Source: Pseudomonas frederiksbergensis (GTDB lineage Bacteria; Pseudomonadota; Gammaproteobacteria; Pseudomonadales; Pseudomonadaceae). From it: a DNA stretch of 64,000 bases. This document shows positions 41,610-50,942 of the stretch, in pieces. Position 1 is the first letter of the stretch. Every line of letters starts with the position of its first letter. The notes beneath the pieces were generated by a model. That model did not search any database, was not told the origin of the DNA, and saw only the letters and a list, made by a program, of their open reading frames with translations. Position numbers and translations under genes: made by a program. The stretch lies in contig NZ_CP142104.1 in assembly GCF_035751725.1 (NCBI RefSeq), positions 3,038,001 to 3,102,000 of the forward strand. Direction: 5' to 3'.

Positions 41610-43409
41610 ATGAGCATGACCGTCGGCGATTTTCTGGTTGAACGCCTTTACGAATGGGGCGTTCGTCGCATCTACGGCTATCCGGGCGATGGCATCAATG
41701 GCGTGTTCGGGGCCTTGAACCGGGCCAAGGGAAAAATTCGCTTTATCCAGGCCCGGCATGAAGAAATGGCCGCGTTCATGGCCTGCGCCCATGCCAAGTT
41801 CACCGGCGAGCTGGGGGTCTGTATCGCAACGTCTGGCCCTGGGGCGTCGCACCTGATTACCGGTCTGTATGACGCACGCATGGACCACATGCCGGTGCTG
41901 GCGATCAGCGGCCAGCAGGCGCGCAACGCGTTGGGTGGGCATTATCAGCAAGAACTTGACCTTGTCAGCCTGTTCAAGGATGTTGCCGGCGCGTTCGTCC
42001 AGCAAGCCAGTGCCCCGGCCCAGGTCCGCCACCTGCTCGACCGCGCGGTACGCACGGCGGTGGGTGAACGTCGAGTGACTGCGTTGATCCTGCCCAACGA
42101 CCTGCAGGACCTGGAATACACGCCACCGCCCCACAAGCATGGCACGCTGCATTCAGGTGTCGGCTACCGCAAACCCAAGGTCGTGCCCTACGAGGAAGAT
42201 CTGCGCCGGGCCGCCGACGTGCTCAATGCCGGCAAGAAAGTCGCTATCCTGGTCGGCGCCGGAGCCCTGCACGCCACGGACGAAGTAATTGCCATCGCCG
42301 ACAAACTCGGCGCCGGCGTCGCCAAGGCCCTGCTCGGCAAAGCAGCGGTGCCCGACGAGTTGCCATGGGTGACCGGCTCAATCGGGCTGCTGGGCACCGA
42401 GCCTAGCGACAATCTCATGGCCGGTTGCGACACCTTGCTGATGATCGGATCCGGCTTCCCCTATGCCGAATTCCTGCCCGGCGAAGGCCAGGCGCGTGGC
42501 GTGCAGATCGACCTTCAGCCAGACATGCTCAGCCTGCGCTATCCCATGGAAGTCAACCTGCAAGGCGACAGCGCCGACACCCTGCGGGCGTTGTTGCCGT
42601 TGATCGAAGAAAAAACCGATCGGGCCTGGCGCGAAAAGATCGAACATTGGCGCGCGGACTGGGACAAGACCCTGGAAAAACGCGCCCTGGTATCGGCCAA
42701 GCCGATCAACCCGCAGCGCGTCACGTTCGAACTGTCGCCACGACTGCCGGACCGCGCCATCATCACCTGCGACTCCGGCTCCTGCGCCAACTGGTACGCA
42801 CGGGACGTCCAGATCCGTCGCGGCATGATGTGTTCACTCTCCGGCGGCCTCGCCTCCATGGGCGCGGCCGTGCCCTACGCCATCGCCGCCAAGTTCTGCC
42901 ACCCGGACCGCCCGGTCATCGCGCTGGTGGGCGACGGCGCGATGCAGATGAATAACATGGCCGAGTTGATCACGGTCGCCAAATACTGGCGCACCTGGAC
43001 CAACACCACCTGGATCTGCGCGGTGTTCAACAACCAGGACCTGAACCAGGTGACCTGGGAGCAACGGGTCATGGAAGGCGACCCGAAATTCGAGGCGTCC
43101 CAGAACATACCCGACGTGCCCTACCATCTGTTCGCCGAGTCCATCGGCCTCAAGGGCATCCTCGTGGATCAGGAAAGCGACGTCGCCAGCGCCTGGGAAC
43201 AGGCATTCGCCGCCGAACGCCCGGTGCTGATCGAGTTCCGCACCGACCCCGACGTTCCACCGCTGCCGCCGCATATCAAGCTGGAGCAGGCGAAGAAATT
43301 CGCATCCACCCTGCTCCAGGGCGACCCGAACGAACGCGGCATCGTGGTCGAGACGGCCAAACAGGTGCTCGGTGCGTTGCTGCCGGGACATCGCAAGGAC
43401 AAAGAATAA
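41610..43409 (+). CDS. ThDP-dependent enzyme, pyruvate oxidase/acetolactate synthase-like
   Basis: Protein of 599 residues with the full three-domain ThDP layout: N-terminal Pyr domain with the catalytic Glu in QARHEEMAAFMA, a central domain (VGAGALHATDEVIAIADKLG), and the C-terminal PP domain with the cofactor motif LVGDGAMQMNNMAELITVAKYW ending in NNQDLNQVTWEQRV. It is closest to pyruvate oxidase (PoxB)-like proteins. The exact 2-oxo acid and acceptor are not decided by sequence. A GAGGAA precedes the ATG, and the next gene starts two bases after its stop. Confidence 0.85.
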   Translation: MSMTVGDFLVERLYEWGVRRIYGYPGDGINGVFGALNRAKGKIRFIQARHEEMAAFMACAHAKFTGELGVCIATSGPGASHLITGLYDARMDHMPVLAISGQQARNALGGHYQQELDLVSLFKDVAGAFVQQASAPAQVRHLLDRAVRTAVGERRVTALILPNDLQDLEYTPPPHKHGTLHSGVGYRKPKVVPYEEDLRRAADVLNAGKKVAILVGAGALHATDEVIAIADKLGAGVAKALLGKAAVPDELPWVTGSIGLLGTEPSDNLMAGCDTLLMIGSGFPYAEFLPGEGQARGVQIDLQPDMLSLRYPMEVNLQGDSADTLRALLPLIEEKTDRAWREKIEHWRADWDKTLEKRALVSAKPINPQRVTFELSPRLPDRAIITCDSGSCANWYARDVQIRRGMMCSLSGGLASMGAAVPYAIAAKFCHPDRPVIALVGDGAMQMNNMAELITVAKYWRTWTNTTWICAVFNNQDLNQVTWEQRVMEGDPKFEASQNIPDVPYHLFAESIGLKGILVDQESDVASAWEQAFAAERPVLIEFRTDPDVPPLPPHIKLEQAKKFASTLLQGDPNERGIVVETAKQVLGALLPGHRKDKE

Positions 43410-43411
43410 AC

Positions 43412-44086
43412 ATGCAGACCCGAGCGAGCCGTTATGAGCTGGTCCTGCTGGGAAGCTTCGTAGCCCTATGGACATGGCTGGCCATCGCCCCGGTCAAACG
43501 CAGCGACTGGCTGGCTGAAAACCTGCTGGTCGTTGCCCTGCTGGTGGCTCTGGTGGCGGTCCACCGGCGGTTCAGCTTTTCGCGCCTGTCCGCCACGCTG
43601 GTATTCGTGTTTCTCTGTATTCACGAGGTAGGCGCCCACTACACCTATGCGAAAGTCCCCTATAACCAGTGGTGGCAAGCCCTGACCGGTGGCGAGCCGC
43701 TCGACGAACTCCTGGGTTTCCAGCGCAACCAGTTCGATCGCCTGGTGCACTTCAGCTATGGATTGCTGCTGGCCTATCCGGTGCGCGAGGCGCTGCTGCG
43801 GGTCATCCCGGCCCGGGGTTTCACGGGTTACTTCCTGGCGTGGAACCTGATCCTGTCCTCATCGGCGATCTACGAGCTGATCGAATGGATTGGCGGTGCG
43901 TACATGGGCGGCGACACAGCCAAGGCGTTTGTCGGTGCGCAACAGGACCCGTGGGATTCACAAAAAGACATGGCCCTGGCGGCACTGGCTGCTTGCTTGA
44001 CGCTGATGGTGGCGGCCACTGTCAATTATTTCCAACAACGGGACCTCGCCCGGGAATGGGCGCTGCGCGGCAAAACCAGTAGCTGA
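43412..44086 (+). CDS. DUF2238 (YjdF-like) membrane protein
   Basis: Protein of 224 residues with about six transmembrane helices and the DUF2238 features IHEVGAHYTYAKVPY, FDRLVHFSYGLLLAYP and GDTAKAFVGAQQDPWDSQKDM. Function is unknown. It starts two bases after the ThDP enzyme gene and is probably co-translated with it. Confidence 0.82.
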   Translation: MQTRASRYELVLLGSFVALWTWLAIAPVKRSDWLAENLLVVALLVALVAVHRRFSFSRLSATLVFVFLCIHEVGAHYTYAKVPYNQWWQALTGGEPLDELLGFQRNQFDRLVHFSYGLLLAYPVREALLRVIPARGFTGYFLAWNLILSSSAIYELIEWIGGAYMGGDTAKAFVGAQQDPWDSQKDMALAALAACLTLMVAATVNYFQQRDLAREWALRGKTSS

Positions 44087-44212
44087 AAGCGATTGCTCGG
44101 CGAAAATGGAGCAACCGGTCAACAATCGCCTACTTTTATTAAGTTAATCAGGCGGTCAGCCGATACAACCCTAGTGCGGGGTATCTCGCGTTCAGCTGAT
44201 GGCTTTGTTTTT

Positions 44213-46786
44213 ATGATTGAAGATGCTGGCAACGGCTCCACGGTGCTTTCCGGCGAGCGGCCTACCCGAAGTTTCACCCGCCGCACCTTTCCGGCCATCA
44301 TGCTGTTGCTCTTTGTCATGTCTTCACTGGCAATCGCGGTGCTGCTCAACATCACCCGGACCCAGGACGAACAGGCACGCGACCAGAGCCTGTTCTTTGC
44401 CCAGCGAGCCATCGACGGTATTCGTACAGGCATCGGTCGTGACTTGAGCGACTATTCCAAATGGAGCGATGCCTACCGTCACCTGCACGTAATGGTCGAC
44501 AAAGACTGGGCCTATGACCAGGAAAACGTCGGCAGTAGCGTGTTTTCGCTGTATGGCTACCAAGCAGTTTTCGTCATCTCGCCGACCGGCAAGACGGTTT
44601 ATTCGGTCATCGATGGCCAGATGAGCGAAGTGGCGGCCGACACCTGGCTGACCGGCGACCTGCGGGCGCTCGCCAGGAAGGCCAGCGCCGCGGAGAATCG
44701 CGATGAGGTGATCGTCGAAATGCTCCATCATGAAGACGCGCCCGCCTTTGTCGCCGTCTCCGCGATCACCACCGGTACCGACAACAGCGTTGAAGAGATT
44801 CCTGGCCCGCCCAGCCTGCTTTTGTTCGTCAAAGTTCTCGACAGCGCTGCGTTGCAGAGCCTGTCACGGGACTTTGCCCTGCCCAATGCACACATCGCCC
44901 ATACGCCAGGCCCGAAAGACACCGCGCAATTGCTGCTCGACGACCTGACCCGCGAAGCCCTGGCCTGGCGTCCCGCAACGCCTGGCAAGGACCTGCGCAA
45001 GGTGCTGCTGCCGCTATTGGCGCTGGCATTGTTGTTTCTTGCGATCATGGCCATGGCGGTGTTGCGTCATGCCTTGATCATGCTCCGCGCCCAGGAACGC
45101 CAGTACGCCAGCCTCCCGGCCCATCGCAAGGCGTTGGAACGCAGCGAGGAACGCTTTCGCGACATCGCCGAAGTGTCGTCCGACTGGTTGTGGGAGGTCG
45201 ACGCGACCGGAACCTTGACCTACCTGTCGGAACGCTTCGAACAGGTGACGGGCTTCAGCCCCACGGAATGGGTCGGCAAACCGTTGCACCGGTTGCTGCA
45301 CCCCCACAACGGATCGATCTCCATCGCCCATTGGCTGCTCGGCGGCGCCAACAGCGCTTCGTCTGCCCCGTTGCTGTGCGAATACACCGCGCGCAACCAA
45401 CGCGTCCGCACCTGCAAGCTCTCGGTGCGAGCCATCGACGCCGGCAGCCAAGGCTTTCGCGGCACCGCCACCGACATCACCGACGAGTTGCGGGCGCTGG
45501 CGCAGATCAAGCATCTTTCCTTGCACGACCCACTCACCGGGCTGGCCAACCGCAACCGCCTGTTCGATTGCCTGAGCGAGCACCTGGACCAGGCGCAAAG
45601 CACGCCATTGGCGCTATTGAACCTGGACATGGATCGGTTCAAACCGGTCAACGACTCCCTGGGCCATGCCGTAGGCGACAAGGTCCTCAAGGAAGTGGCC
45701 CACATCCTCCAGCAAAACGTGCGCGACACCGACCTGGTGGCACGACTGGGGGGCGACGAATTCGTCATCGTCATGCCCAACCCCGGCAGCGCCAGCGACC
45801 TCGATCAGCTCTGCGAACGCTTGATCGACTGCATGCAACGCCCCATGCACCTGGACGGCAATACGCTGTACCTGGGCGTAAGCATCGGCGTGGCCTGGTC
45901 GCAACCCCTCGACCCGCGAGCCGAAGAACTGTTGCGCCAGGCCGACATCGCCCTGTATGCGGCCAAGGCCGCCGGGCGCAATACCTGGCGCATCTATGAA
46001 GAGGCCATGGGCAATATCGCCCGCGACAAACGCCGCTACGAACAGCAACTACGCGATGCGATGCAACAGGGCCAGCTTGAACTGCGTTACCTGCCCCGAT
46101 TCGACGTCAGTGCCGAGCAGTTGCATGGATTCGAAGCCCAGGCGTTCTGGCACCATCCGGAACGCGGCGAACTGGCTGGAAGCGACTTCATCCCGGTTGC
46201 CGAAGCGTCTGGCCAACTGGAGGAACTGGGCACCTGGATGTTGATCAACGCCTGCGAAGAAGCGACGGCCTGGCCCAACGAGCTCAACGTTTCCCTGGCT
46301 GTTTCGCCTCGGTGGTTCAGCAGCAGTTTCCTGTTCAACCAGGTGCACAAGGCGCTGGAGACCAGCGGGCTGTCAGCCCAGCGCCTGACGCTTGAAGTGG
46401 CCGAAGGGGTATTGCTGACGGATCACAAGACGCTCGCCAATACCTTGCATGCCCTCAAGGCCCTTGGTGTGCGGATCAATATCGATAAGTTCGGCACCAA
46501 TATCGCATCTCTGCGGGAGGTCCTCGACCAGCCGTTCGACGGCATTCGCTTTGATCGCAATATTCTTGCGCAGTTGGGTCTGGAGCAGGATGAAGAAGGT
46601 GTGCTGGCGATGATTCGGTTGAGTCGCAGCGTCGGGCTGATTGTCACCGCCGAGGGCATCGAGACTGCCCGGCAGTTCAATCAGTTGCGCAGTGTGGCGT
46701 GTGATCATGTGCAAGGTCCTTATTTCGGCGCGGCGTTGGCTCGGTCGCAAATGGCTTCGTTCTTTACTACGCCGCGGTGGCTCTAG
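44213..46786 (+). CDS. CHASE4-PAS-GGDEF-degenerate EAL signalling protein
   Basis: Protein of about 857 residues. A membrane helix near the N-terminus (FPAIMLLLFVMSSLAIAVLL), a periplasmic CHASE4-like sensor, a second helix (LLPLLALALLFLAIMAMAVL), a PAS domain (DWLWEVDATGTLTYLSERFEQVTGF), then GGDEF and EAL domains. The GGDEF motif is intact (ARLGGDEFVIV), so diguanylate cyclase activity is likely. The EAL domain is eroded: the EAL motif reads EAQ and the DDFGTG motif reads DKFGTN, so hydrolysis of cyclic di-GMP is doubtful. The start is the ATG at MIEDAGNGS; earlier in-frame non-ATG starts are weaker. Confidence 0.85.
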   Translation: MIEDAGNGSTVLSGERPTRSFTRRTFPAIMLLLFVMSSLAIAVLLNITRTQDEQARDQSLFFAQRAIDGIRTGIGRDLSDYSKWSDAYRHLHVMVDKDWAYDQENVGSSVFSLYGYQAVFVISPTGKTVYSVIDGQMSEVAADTWLTGDLRALARKASAAENRDEVIVEMLHHEDAPAFVAVSAITTGTDNSVEEIPGPPSLLLFVKVLDSAALQSLSRDFALPNAHIAHTPGPKDTAQLLLDDLTREALAWRPATPGKDLRKVLLPLLALALLFLAIMAMAVLRHALIMLRAQERQYASLPAHRKALERSEERFRDIAEVSSDWLWEVDATGTLTYLSERFEQVTGFSPTEWVGKPLHRLLHPHNGSISIAHWLLGGANSASSAPLLCEYTARNQRVRTCKLSVRAIDAGSQGFRGTATDITDELRALAQIKHLSLHDPLTGLANRNRLFDCLSEHLDQAQSTPLALLNLDMDRFKPVNDSLGHAVGDKVLKEVAHILQQNVRDTDLVARLGGDEFVIVMPNPGSASDLDQLCERLIDCMQRPMHLDGNTLYLGVSIGVAWSQPLDPRAEELLRQADIALYAAKAAGRNTWRIYEEAMGNIARDKRRYEQQLRDAMQQGQLELRYLPRFDVSAEQLHGFEAQAFWHHPERGELAGSDFIPVAEASGQLEELGTWMLINACEEATAWPNELNVSLAVSPRWFSSSFLFNQVHKALETSGLSAQRLTLEVAEGVLLTDHKTLANTLHALKALGVRINIDKFGTNIASLREVLDQPFDGIRFDRNILAQLGLEQDEEGVLAMIRLSRSVGLIVTAEGIETARQFNQLRSVACDHVQGPYFGAALARSQMASFFTTPRWL

Positions 46787-46821
46787 CCTCTAGCGTTGAC
46801 AGGCAGCCTCGTAAGCCCCGC

Positions 46822-47262
46822 CTACCCCCCCGGACTCTGCCGAAAACTGACCGCCAACCGATTCCAGCTATTGATAGTGCTGATCACCATAGTCAGGTCC
46901 ACCAGTTCCTCTTCGCTAAAACTGCCACGGGCCAACGCATAGACGTCATCCGGCACCCGGCTTTCAGCCAACAGCGTGACCGCTTCAGTCCATGCCAGGG
47001 CAGCCCGCTCGCGATCGCTGAAAAAGCCACTGTCGCGCCACACCGCCACCGCATAGAGGCGCCGCTCCGTCTCGCCTTGGCGCCGTGCATCCACCGAGTG
47101 CATGTCGGTGCAGAAGGCGCAGCCGTTGAGTTGCGAAGCGCGAATCCTGATCAACCGCAGCAACGCCGGCTCGATGCTCAGGCGGCTGGTCAGCGCTTCC
47201 AGGCCAATCATTGCCCTCATCGCCCCGGGGGATGCACTGTAGTAATCAAGACGCGGGCTCAT
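46822..47262 (-). CDS. Carboxymuconolactone decarboxylase (AhpD-like) family protein
   Basis: Protein of 146 residues with the AhpD-type motif ASQLNGCAFCTDMHSVDAR, whose CxxC and His can support peroxidase activity. It is a cytoplasmic oxidative-stress protein by family. It is divergent from a MocR-type regulator, which probably controls it. Confidence 0.88.
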   Translation of the reverse strand: MSPRLDYYSASPGAMRAMIGLEALTSRLSIEPALLRLIRIRASQLNGCAFCTDMHSVDARRQGETERRLYAVAVWRDSGFFSDRERAALAWTEAVTLLAESRVPDDVYALARGSFSEEELVDLTMVISTINSWNRLAVSFRQSPGG

Positions 47263-47426
47263 GGTGGGTTCCTTAGTGGTTGATCGATCCACGGTAGGAC
47301 GCCGAGGCCGTCCGCGACAGGTCCAATGCGTCGATAAACGTCCACGCAACTTCTCCGGTCCGGCGCATTGCGGGTAATCTTACGTCTCGCCCCTTGCCGC
47401 AATCGATCACCCAGGAGCCCGCGGGT

Positions 47427-48860
47427 ATGGAACTTCATGTCGTCATCAACGGCCGCAAGGACCTGACGGGTCAGTTGTATCGACAATTGCGCAGCGCCAT
47501 CGAAAGCGGTCGTCTTGCCGCCGGCACGCAACTGCCGCCCAGCCGGCTGCTGGCCGAGCAACTGGGCGTTTCGCGCAAGACCGTTTCCGACACCTACGCG
47601 CAACTGACCTACGAGAATCTGCTCACCGGCATCATCGGCAAGGGCACCTATGTCAACGCGCGCCCGGCCAGCGTTGTGCGCAAACAGAGTCACCGTGAGC
47701 TTGCCGGGGCGGACGTGGTCGAGACCTGGCGCAACATGCCGGACTTGCTGCGCCATCCGCTGCCCGAAAGCGCGCTGCGCTATGACTTCATCGGTGGCGC
47801 CACCGGCAAGGGCCAGTTTCCCCTGGACGACTGGCGTCGCTGCACCGCCCATGCCCTGCGCCAGATCGCCAATGCCAAGGGTTTCTACAGCCAGCCCGAA
47901 GGCTTGCCGGCGCTGCGCAACGCCATCGCCCGGCACATCGCGTTTTCCCGGGGGGTTAATTGCCAGGACGAGGACGTGCTGGTTTGCAACGGCGCGCAAC
48001 AGGCCCTCGACCTGATTTCCCGGGTACTGACTCGCCCCGGCAGCCTGGTCGCCATGGAGGACCCGGGCTATCCGCCGGCGCGCCTGTTGTTCGGTTCCCA
48101 TGGCGCGACGGTGGCTGGGGTGCCGGTGGACGAGCAAGGCATGCGCGTCGACTTGATTCCCGACGGTACGCGGCTGATCTACGTGACGCCGTCCCACCAG
48201 TTCCCGCTGGGCATGCCCATGAGCCAGCCCCGGCGCGAGGCCCTGCTGGCTCGGGCTTATGAACTCGGGGCGATCATCATCGAAGACGACTATGACAGTG
48301 AATTCCGCTACGAGGGCCGCCCCACCGACTCGTTGCAGAGCATGGACGAGCGCGGGATCGTCGCGTACGTCGGGACGTTTTCCAAGACCTTGCTGCCGGA
48401 GCTGCGGCTCGGCTATACCGTCCTGCCACCCGCGATTCTCGAGGCGGTGATCCTCGCCAAGCGCCTTACTGACCAACACACCTCCACCCTGCCCCAATGG
48501 GCCCTGGCCAAATTCATCGCCGAGGGCTGCCTGCTCAAGCACATCCGCCGGTGCCACGCCCTGTATGCCGGTCGGCGCGAACGGATCCTGTCGCGCATGG
48601 GCGATGACCTGTCGCCCTGGTTCGAAGCCGTACCCACCACGGCGGGCTTCCATATGGCGGTGCTGTGCAAGGCGCCGATGGACCTGCCGTTGGTGATCGA
48701 TTTGGCGAAAAAAGCCGAGGTCGGGCTCTACAGCCTCGACGGCTTCTTCAATGAGGCCCCGGTGCGTCCTGGCCTGATACTGGGCTTTGGCGCCATCGAA
48801 TTGCTCGACATCGATATCGCCCTTGACCGCTTGCGAGATATCCTGCAGCAGGTTGCCTGA
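47427..48860 (+). CDS. MocR-type (GntR-aminotransferase) transcriptional regulator
   Basis: Protein of 477 residues. The N-terminal GntR winged helix (LYRQLRSAIESGRLAAGTQLPPSRLLAEQLGVSRKTVSDTY) is joined to an aminotransferase-fold domain with the PLP lysine in TFSKTLLPELRLGY. MocR proteins use PLP or its adducts as effectors. The start is the ATG with CAGGAG upstream. It is divergent from the AhpD-like gene, its likely target. Confidence 0.9.
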   Translation: MELHVVINGRKDLTGQLYRQLRSAIESGRLAAGTQLPPSRLLAEQLGVSRKTVSDTYAQLTYENLLTGIIGKGTYVNARPASVVRKQSHRELAGADVVETWRNMPDLLRHPLPESALRYDFIGGATGKGQFPLDDWRRCTAHALRQIANAKGFYSQPEGLPALRNAIARHIAFSRGVNCQDEDVLVCNGAQQALDLISRVLTRPGSLVAMEDPGYPPARLLFGSHGATVAGVPVDEQGMRVDLIPDGTRLIYVTPSHQFPLGMPMSQPRREALLARAYELGAIIIEDDYDSEFRYEGRPTDSLQSMDERGIVAYVGTFSKTLLPELRLGYTVLPPAILEAVILAKRLTDQHTSTLPQWALAKFIAEGCLLKHIRRCHALYAGRRERILSRMGDDLSPWFEAVPTTAGFHMAVLCKAPMDLPLVIDLAKKAEVGLYSLDGFFNEAPVRPGLILGFGAIELLDIDIALDRLRDILQQVA

Positions 48861-48972
48861 TCGATTGGACTGGGGATTTATCCGCCTATTGGCTGTTTTA
48901 GCCTGGTCCTGCCGAGCCTATCCTTCCTGGGTGTCATCAGATTCCGTTCGACTTGATTCAGGAGCCAGGACA

Positions 48973-49266
48973 ATGTCTCGCCAAGTAATCAACACCGTTC
49001 AGGTGCAGGCCGCTGCCGGGCGCTCGGAAGAACTGGGCCGGCAGCTGCAGCAAATCGTCGAAACCCTGCGAGCCTTGCCAGGCTGCGACGCCTACATGGT
49101 CGACCGCTGCCCGCAAGACAACGAGCGCTGGAACGTCAGCGCCCGCTGGCAATCGGAAGCGGCCATGCAAGCACATTTCAACTGCCCCGAAGTCCAGGGT
49201 TTCATCAGCCTGATCGAAAGCCGCCTGGCTCGAAGCGTGGATTTCAACAGTTTCCCGGTGGTCTGA
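48973..49266 (+). CDS. Antibiotic biosynthesis monooxygenase (ABM) domain protein
   Basis: Protein of 97 residues with the ferredoxin-like ABM fold: VQAAAGRSEELGRQLQQIV, GCDAYMVDRCPQDNERW and a C-terminal helix. Small ABM proteins are quinone monooxygenases or stress proteins; the substrate is unknown. CAGGA precedes the ATG. Confidence 0.85.
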   Translation: MSRQVINTVQVQAAAGRSEELGRQLQQIVETLRALPGCDAYMVDRCPQDNERWNVSARWQSEAAMQAHFNCPEVQGFISLIESRLARSVDFNSFPVV

Positions 49267-49388
49267 CCTACGCTTACGCCCTCGCCATGGGTGGTCTACG
49301 CATCTTTCAAAAAATTGGACGTTTGTCCCCGGTACCTTGGGGCTTAGGGTGAACGGGAACTCATTCGACACCCCAGAGGTACTGCCCG

Positions 49389-49793
49389 ATGAAATCGCTC
49401 TATTTGATCGCTGCCCTGAGCCTGATTCCCATTGCCCCGCTTTATGCCCACGAAACCGCGCCGTCGGAAAACGTACAGGTACTCCAGGAAAAACTGTTGA
49501 AGAACCTGCCCGGCAAGAAAGCCATGATGCTGACCGTCGACTATGGACCGGGCCAGTCGTCCATTGCCCACATGCATGAAGGCACGGCCATGGCCTATGT
49601 GCTCGAAGGCGCGATAACCTCGCAAGTGAAGGGCGAACCGGCCATCACCTATAAGGCTGGCGAGTTCTGGTACGAAGCAGCCGGTTCCGAGCATCTGGTG
49701 TCGAAGAACGCCAGCGCCACCCAACCGGCCAAACTCCTGGTGTTCATGGTGATGGGCGAGGACGAAGCCGTGCTGATTCCGCTCAAGAACTGA
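49389..49793 (+). CDS. Exported cupin-domain protein
   Basis: Protein of 134 residues with a signal peptide (MKSLYLIAALSLIPIAPLYA) and a single cupin barrel: GPGQSSIAHMHEGTAMAYVLEG carries two metal-ligand histidines and EHLVSKNAS the later one. Periplasmic cupins of this size are often linked to redox or detoxification loci. It is followed by a GlxA-type regulator. Confidence 0.87.
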   Translation: MKSLYLIAALSLIPIAPLYAHETAPSENVQVLQEKLLKNLPGKKAMMLTVDYGPGQSSIAHMHEGTAMAYVLEGAITSQVKGEPAITYKAGEFWYEAAGSEHLVSKNASATQPAKLLVFMVMGEDEAVLIPLKN

Positions 49794-49903
49794 GCGTGTC
49801 GAGGCCGGACAGGCCCGTCAGTTGCCTGCGCCCGCGTGGGCCGTCTCGATCTGCGATGATAGTAACCTCCCCTTCACGACGCCCGTACCGAGTCGACGCG
49901 ACC

Positions 49904-50923
49904 ATGAACGAGATGACCCATGACATCCACATCGCCACCGAGTCGATGTCTCAACCGCGCGCATTAGTGTTCCTCGCTTACCCGCAGATGGGCTTGCTCG
50001 ACCTGACCGGCGCCCAGACCGTGTTCTGGGCGGCGACCAAAGCCATGGCCGAGCGCGGCCGGCCGGGTTATCAGATGCACACCGCGAGCCTGGCCGGAGG
50101 ACTGATGCAGACCGCCGAAGGGCTGGTCGTGGAAACGGCGTCCCTGCGCCAGTTCGACGGCGCCATTATCGACACGCTGATCGTGCCCGGCGCCCCGAAT
50201 ATCCGTCAGGCGATGATTGATTGTGTCGAGCTGGTGGACTGGCTGCGCGCGGCCTCCGCCAGGGCCCGGCGCACGGCGTCGGTGTGCAGTGGGACCTTCC
50301 TGATGGCCCAGGCCGGCTTGCTCGATGGGCGCCGAGCCGCCACGCATTGGGCCATGTGCGAAATGCTCAAGAGCGGCTTCCCATTGGTCGAAGTGGACCT
50401 CGACGCCATCTTCGTCCAACAGGACAAGGTCTGGACCTCGGCGGGTGTAAGCGCCGGCATCGACATGGCCCTGGCGCTGGTGGAGGCAGACTGCGGTCGC
50501 GACGTCGCGTTGCAAGTGGCCCGGGAATTGGTGGTCTTTCTCAAGCGCCCCGGCGGGCAAGCCCAGTTCAGCCAATTGTTGCTGTCGCAGACCCAGGACA
50601 GCGCCGGGTTCGATCAATTGCATGCCTGGCTGGCCGAGCACCTGGACGAGGCCGACCTGACCATTGAGCGAATGGCCCGGCAGGCACGGATGAGCCCGCG
50701 CAATTTCGCCCGGGTCTACAAGCTCCAGACCGGGCGAACCCCGGCCAAGGCTGTCGAAATGTTCCGCCTCGAAGCCGCGCGCAGATTGCTGGAGGATTCC
50801 GAGCGCAACATCGACCAGATTGCCCGAACATGCGGCTTTGGCGATGAAGAGCGAATGCGCAACACCTTCCAGCGCCACCTCTCGATTTCACCTCGTGAGT
50901 ATCGCAGCCGTTTCTCCCGTTGA
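49904..50923 (+). CDS. GlxA family (DJ-1/PfpI plus AraC) transcriptional regulator
   Basis: Regulator of about 339 residues. The DJ-1/PfpI-like sensor domain has the nucleophile-elbow cysteine in ASVCSGTFLMAQAGLLDG and THW after it. The C-terminal AraC domain is about residues 235-335 (LTIERMARQARMSPRNFARVY). Effectors of GlxA proteins are small nitrogen compounds in known cases. The start is uncertain: MNEMTHDIH at 49904 or MSQPRALV at 49946; neither has a good ribosome binding site. Confidence 0.85.
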   Translation: MNEMTHDIHIATESMSQPRALVFLAYPQMGLLDLTGAQTVFWAATKAMAERGRPGYQMHTASLAGGLMQTAEGLVVETASLRQFDGAIIDTLIVPGAPNIRQAMIDCVELVDWLRAASARARRTASVCSGTFLMAQAGLLDGRRAATHWAMCEMLKSGFPLVEVDLDAIFVQQDKVWTSAGVSAGIDMALALVEADCGRDVALQVARELVVFLKRPGGQAQFSQLLLSQTQDSAGFDQLHAWLAEHLDEADLTIERMARQARMSPRNFARVYKLQTGRTPAKAVEMFRLEAARRLLEDSERNIDQIARTCGFGDEERMRNTFQRHLSISPREYRSRFSR

Positions 50924-50942
50924 AGCGAACGGTGCTATTGCT

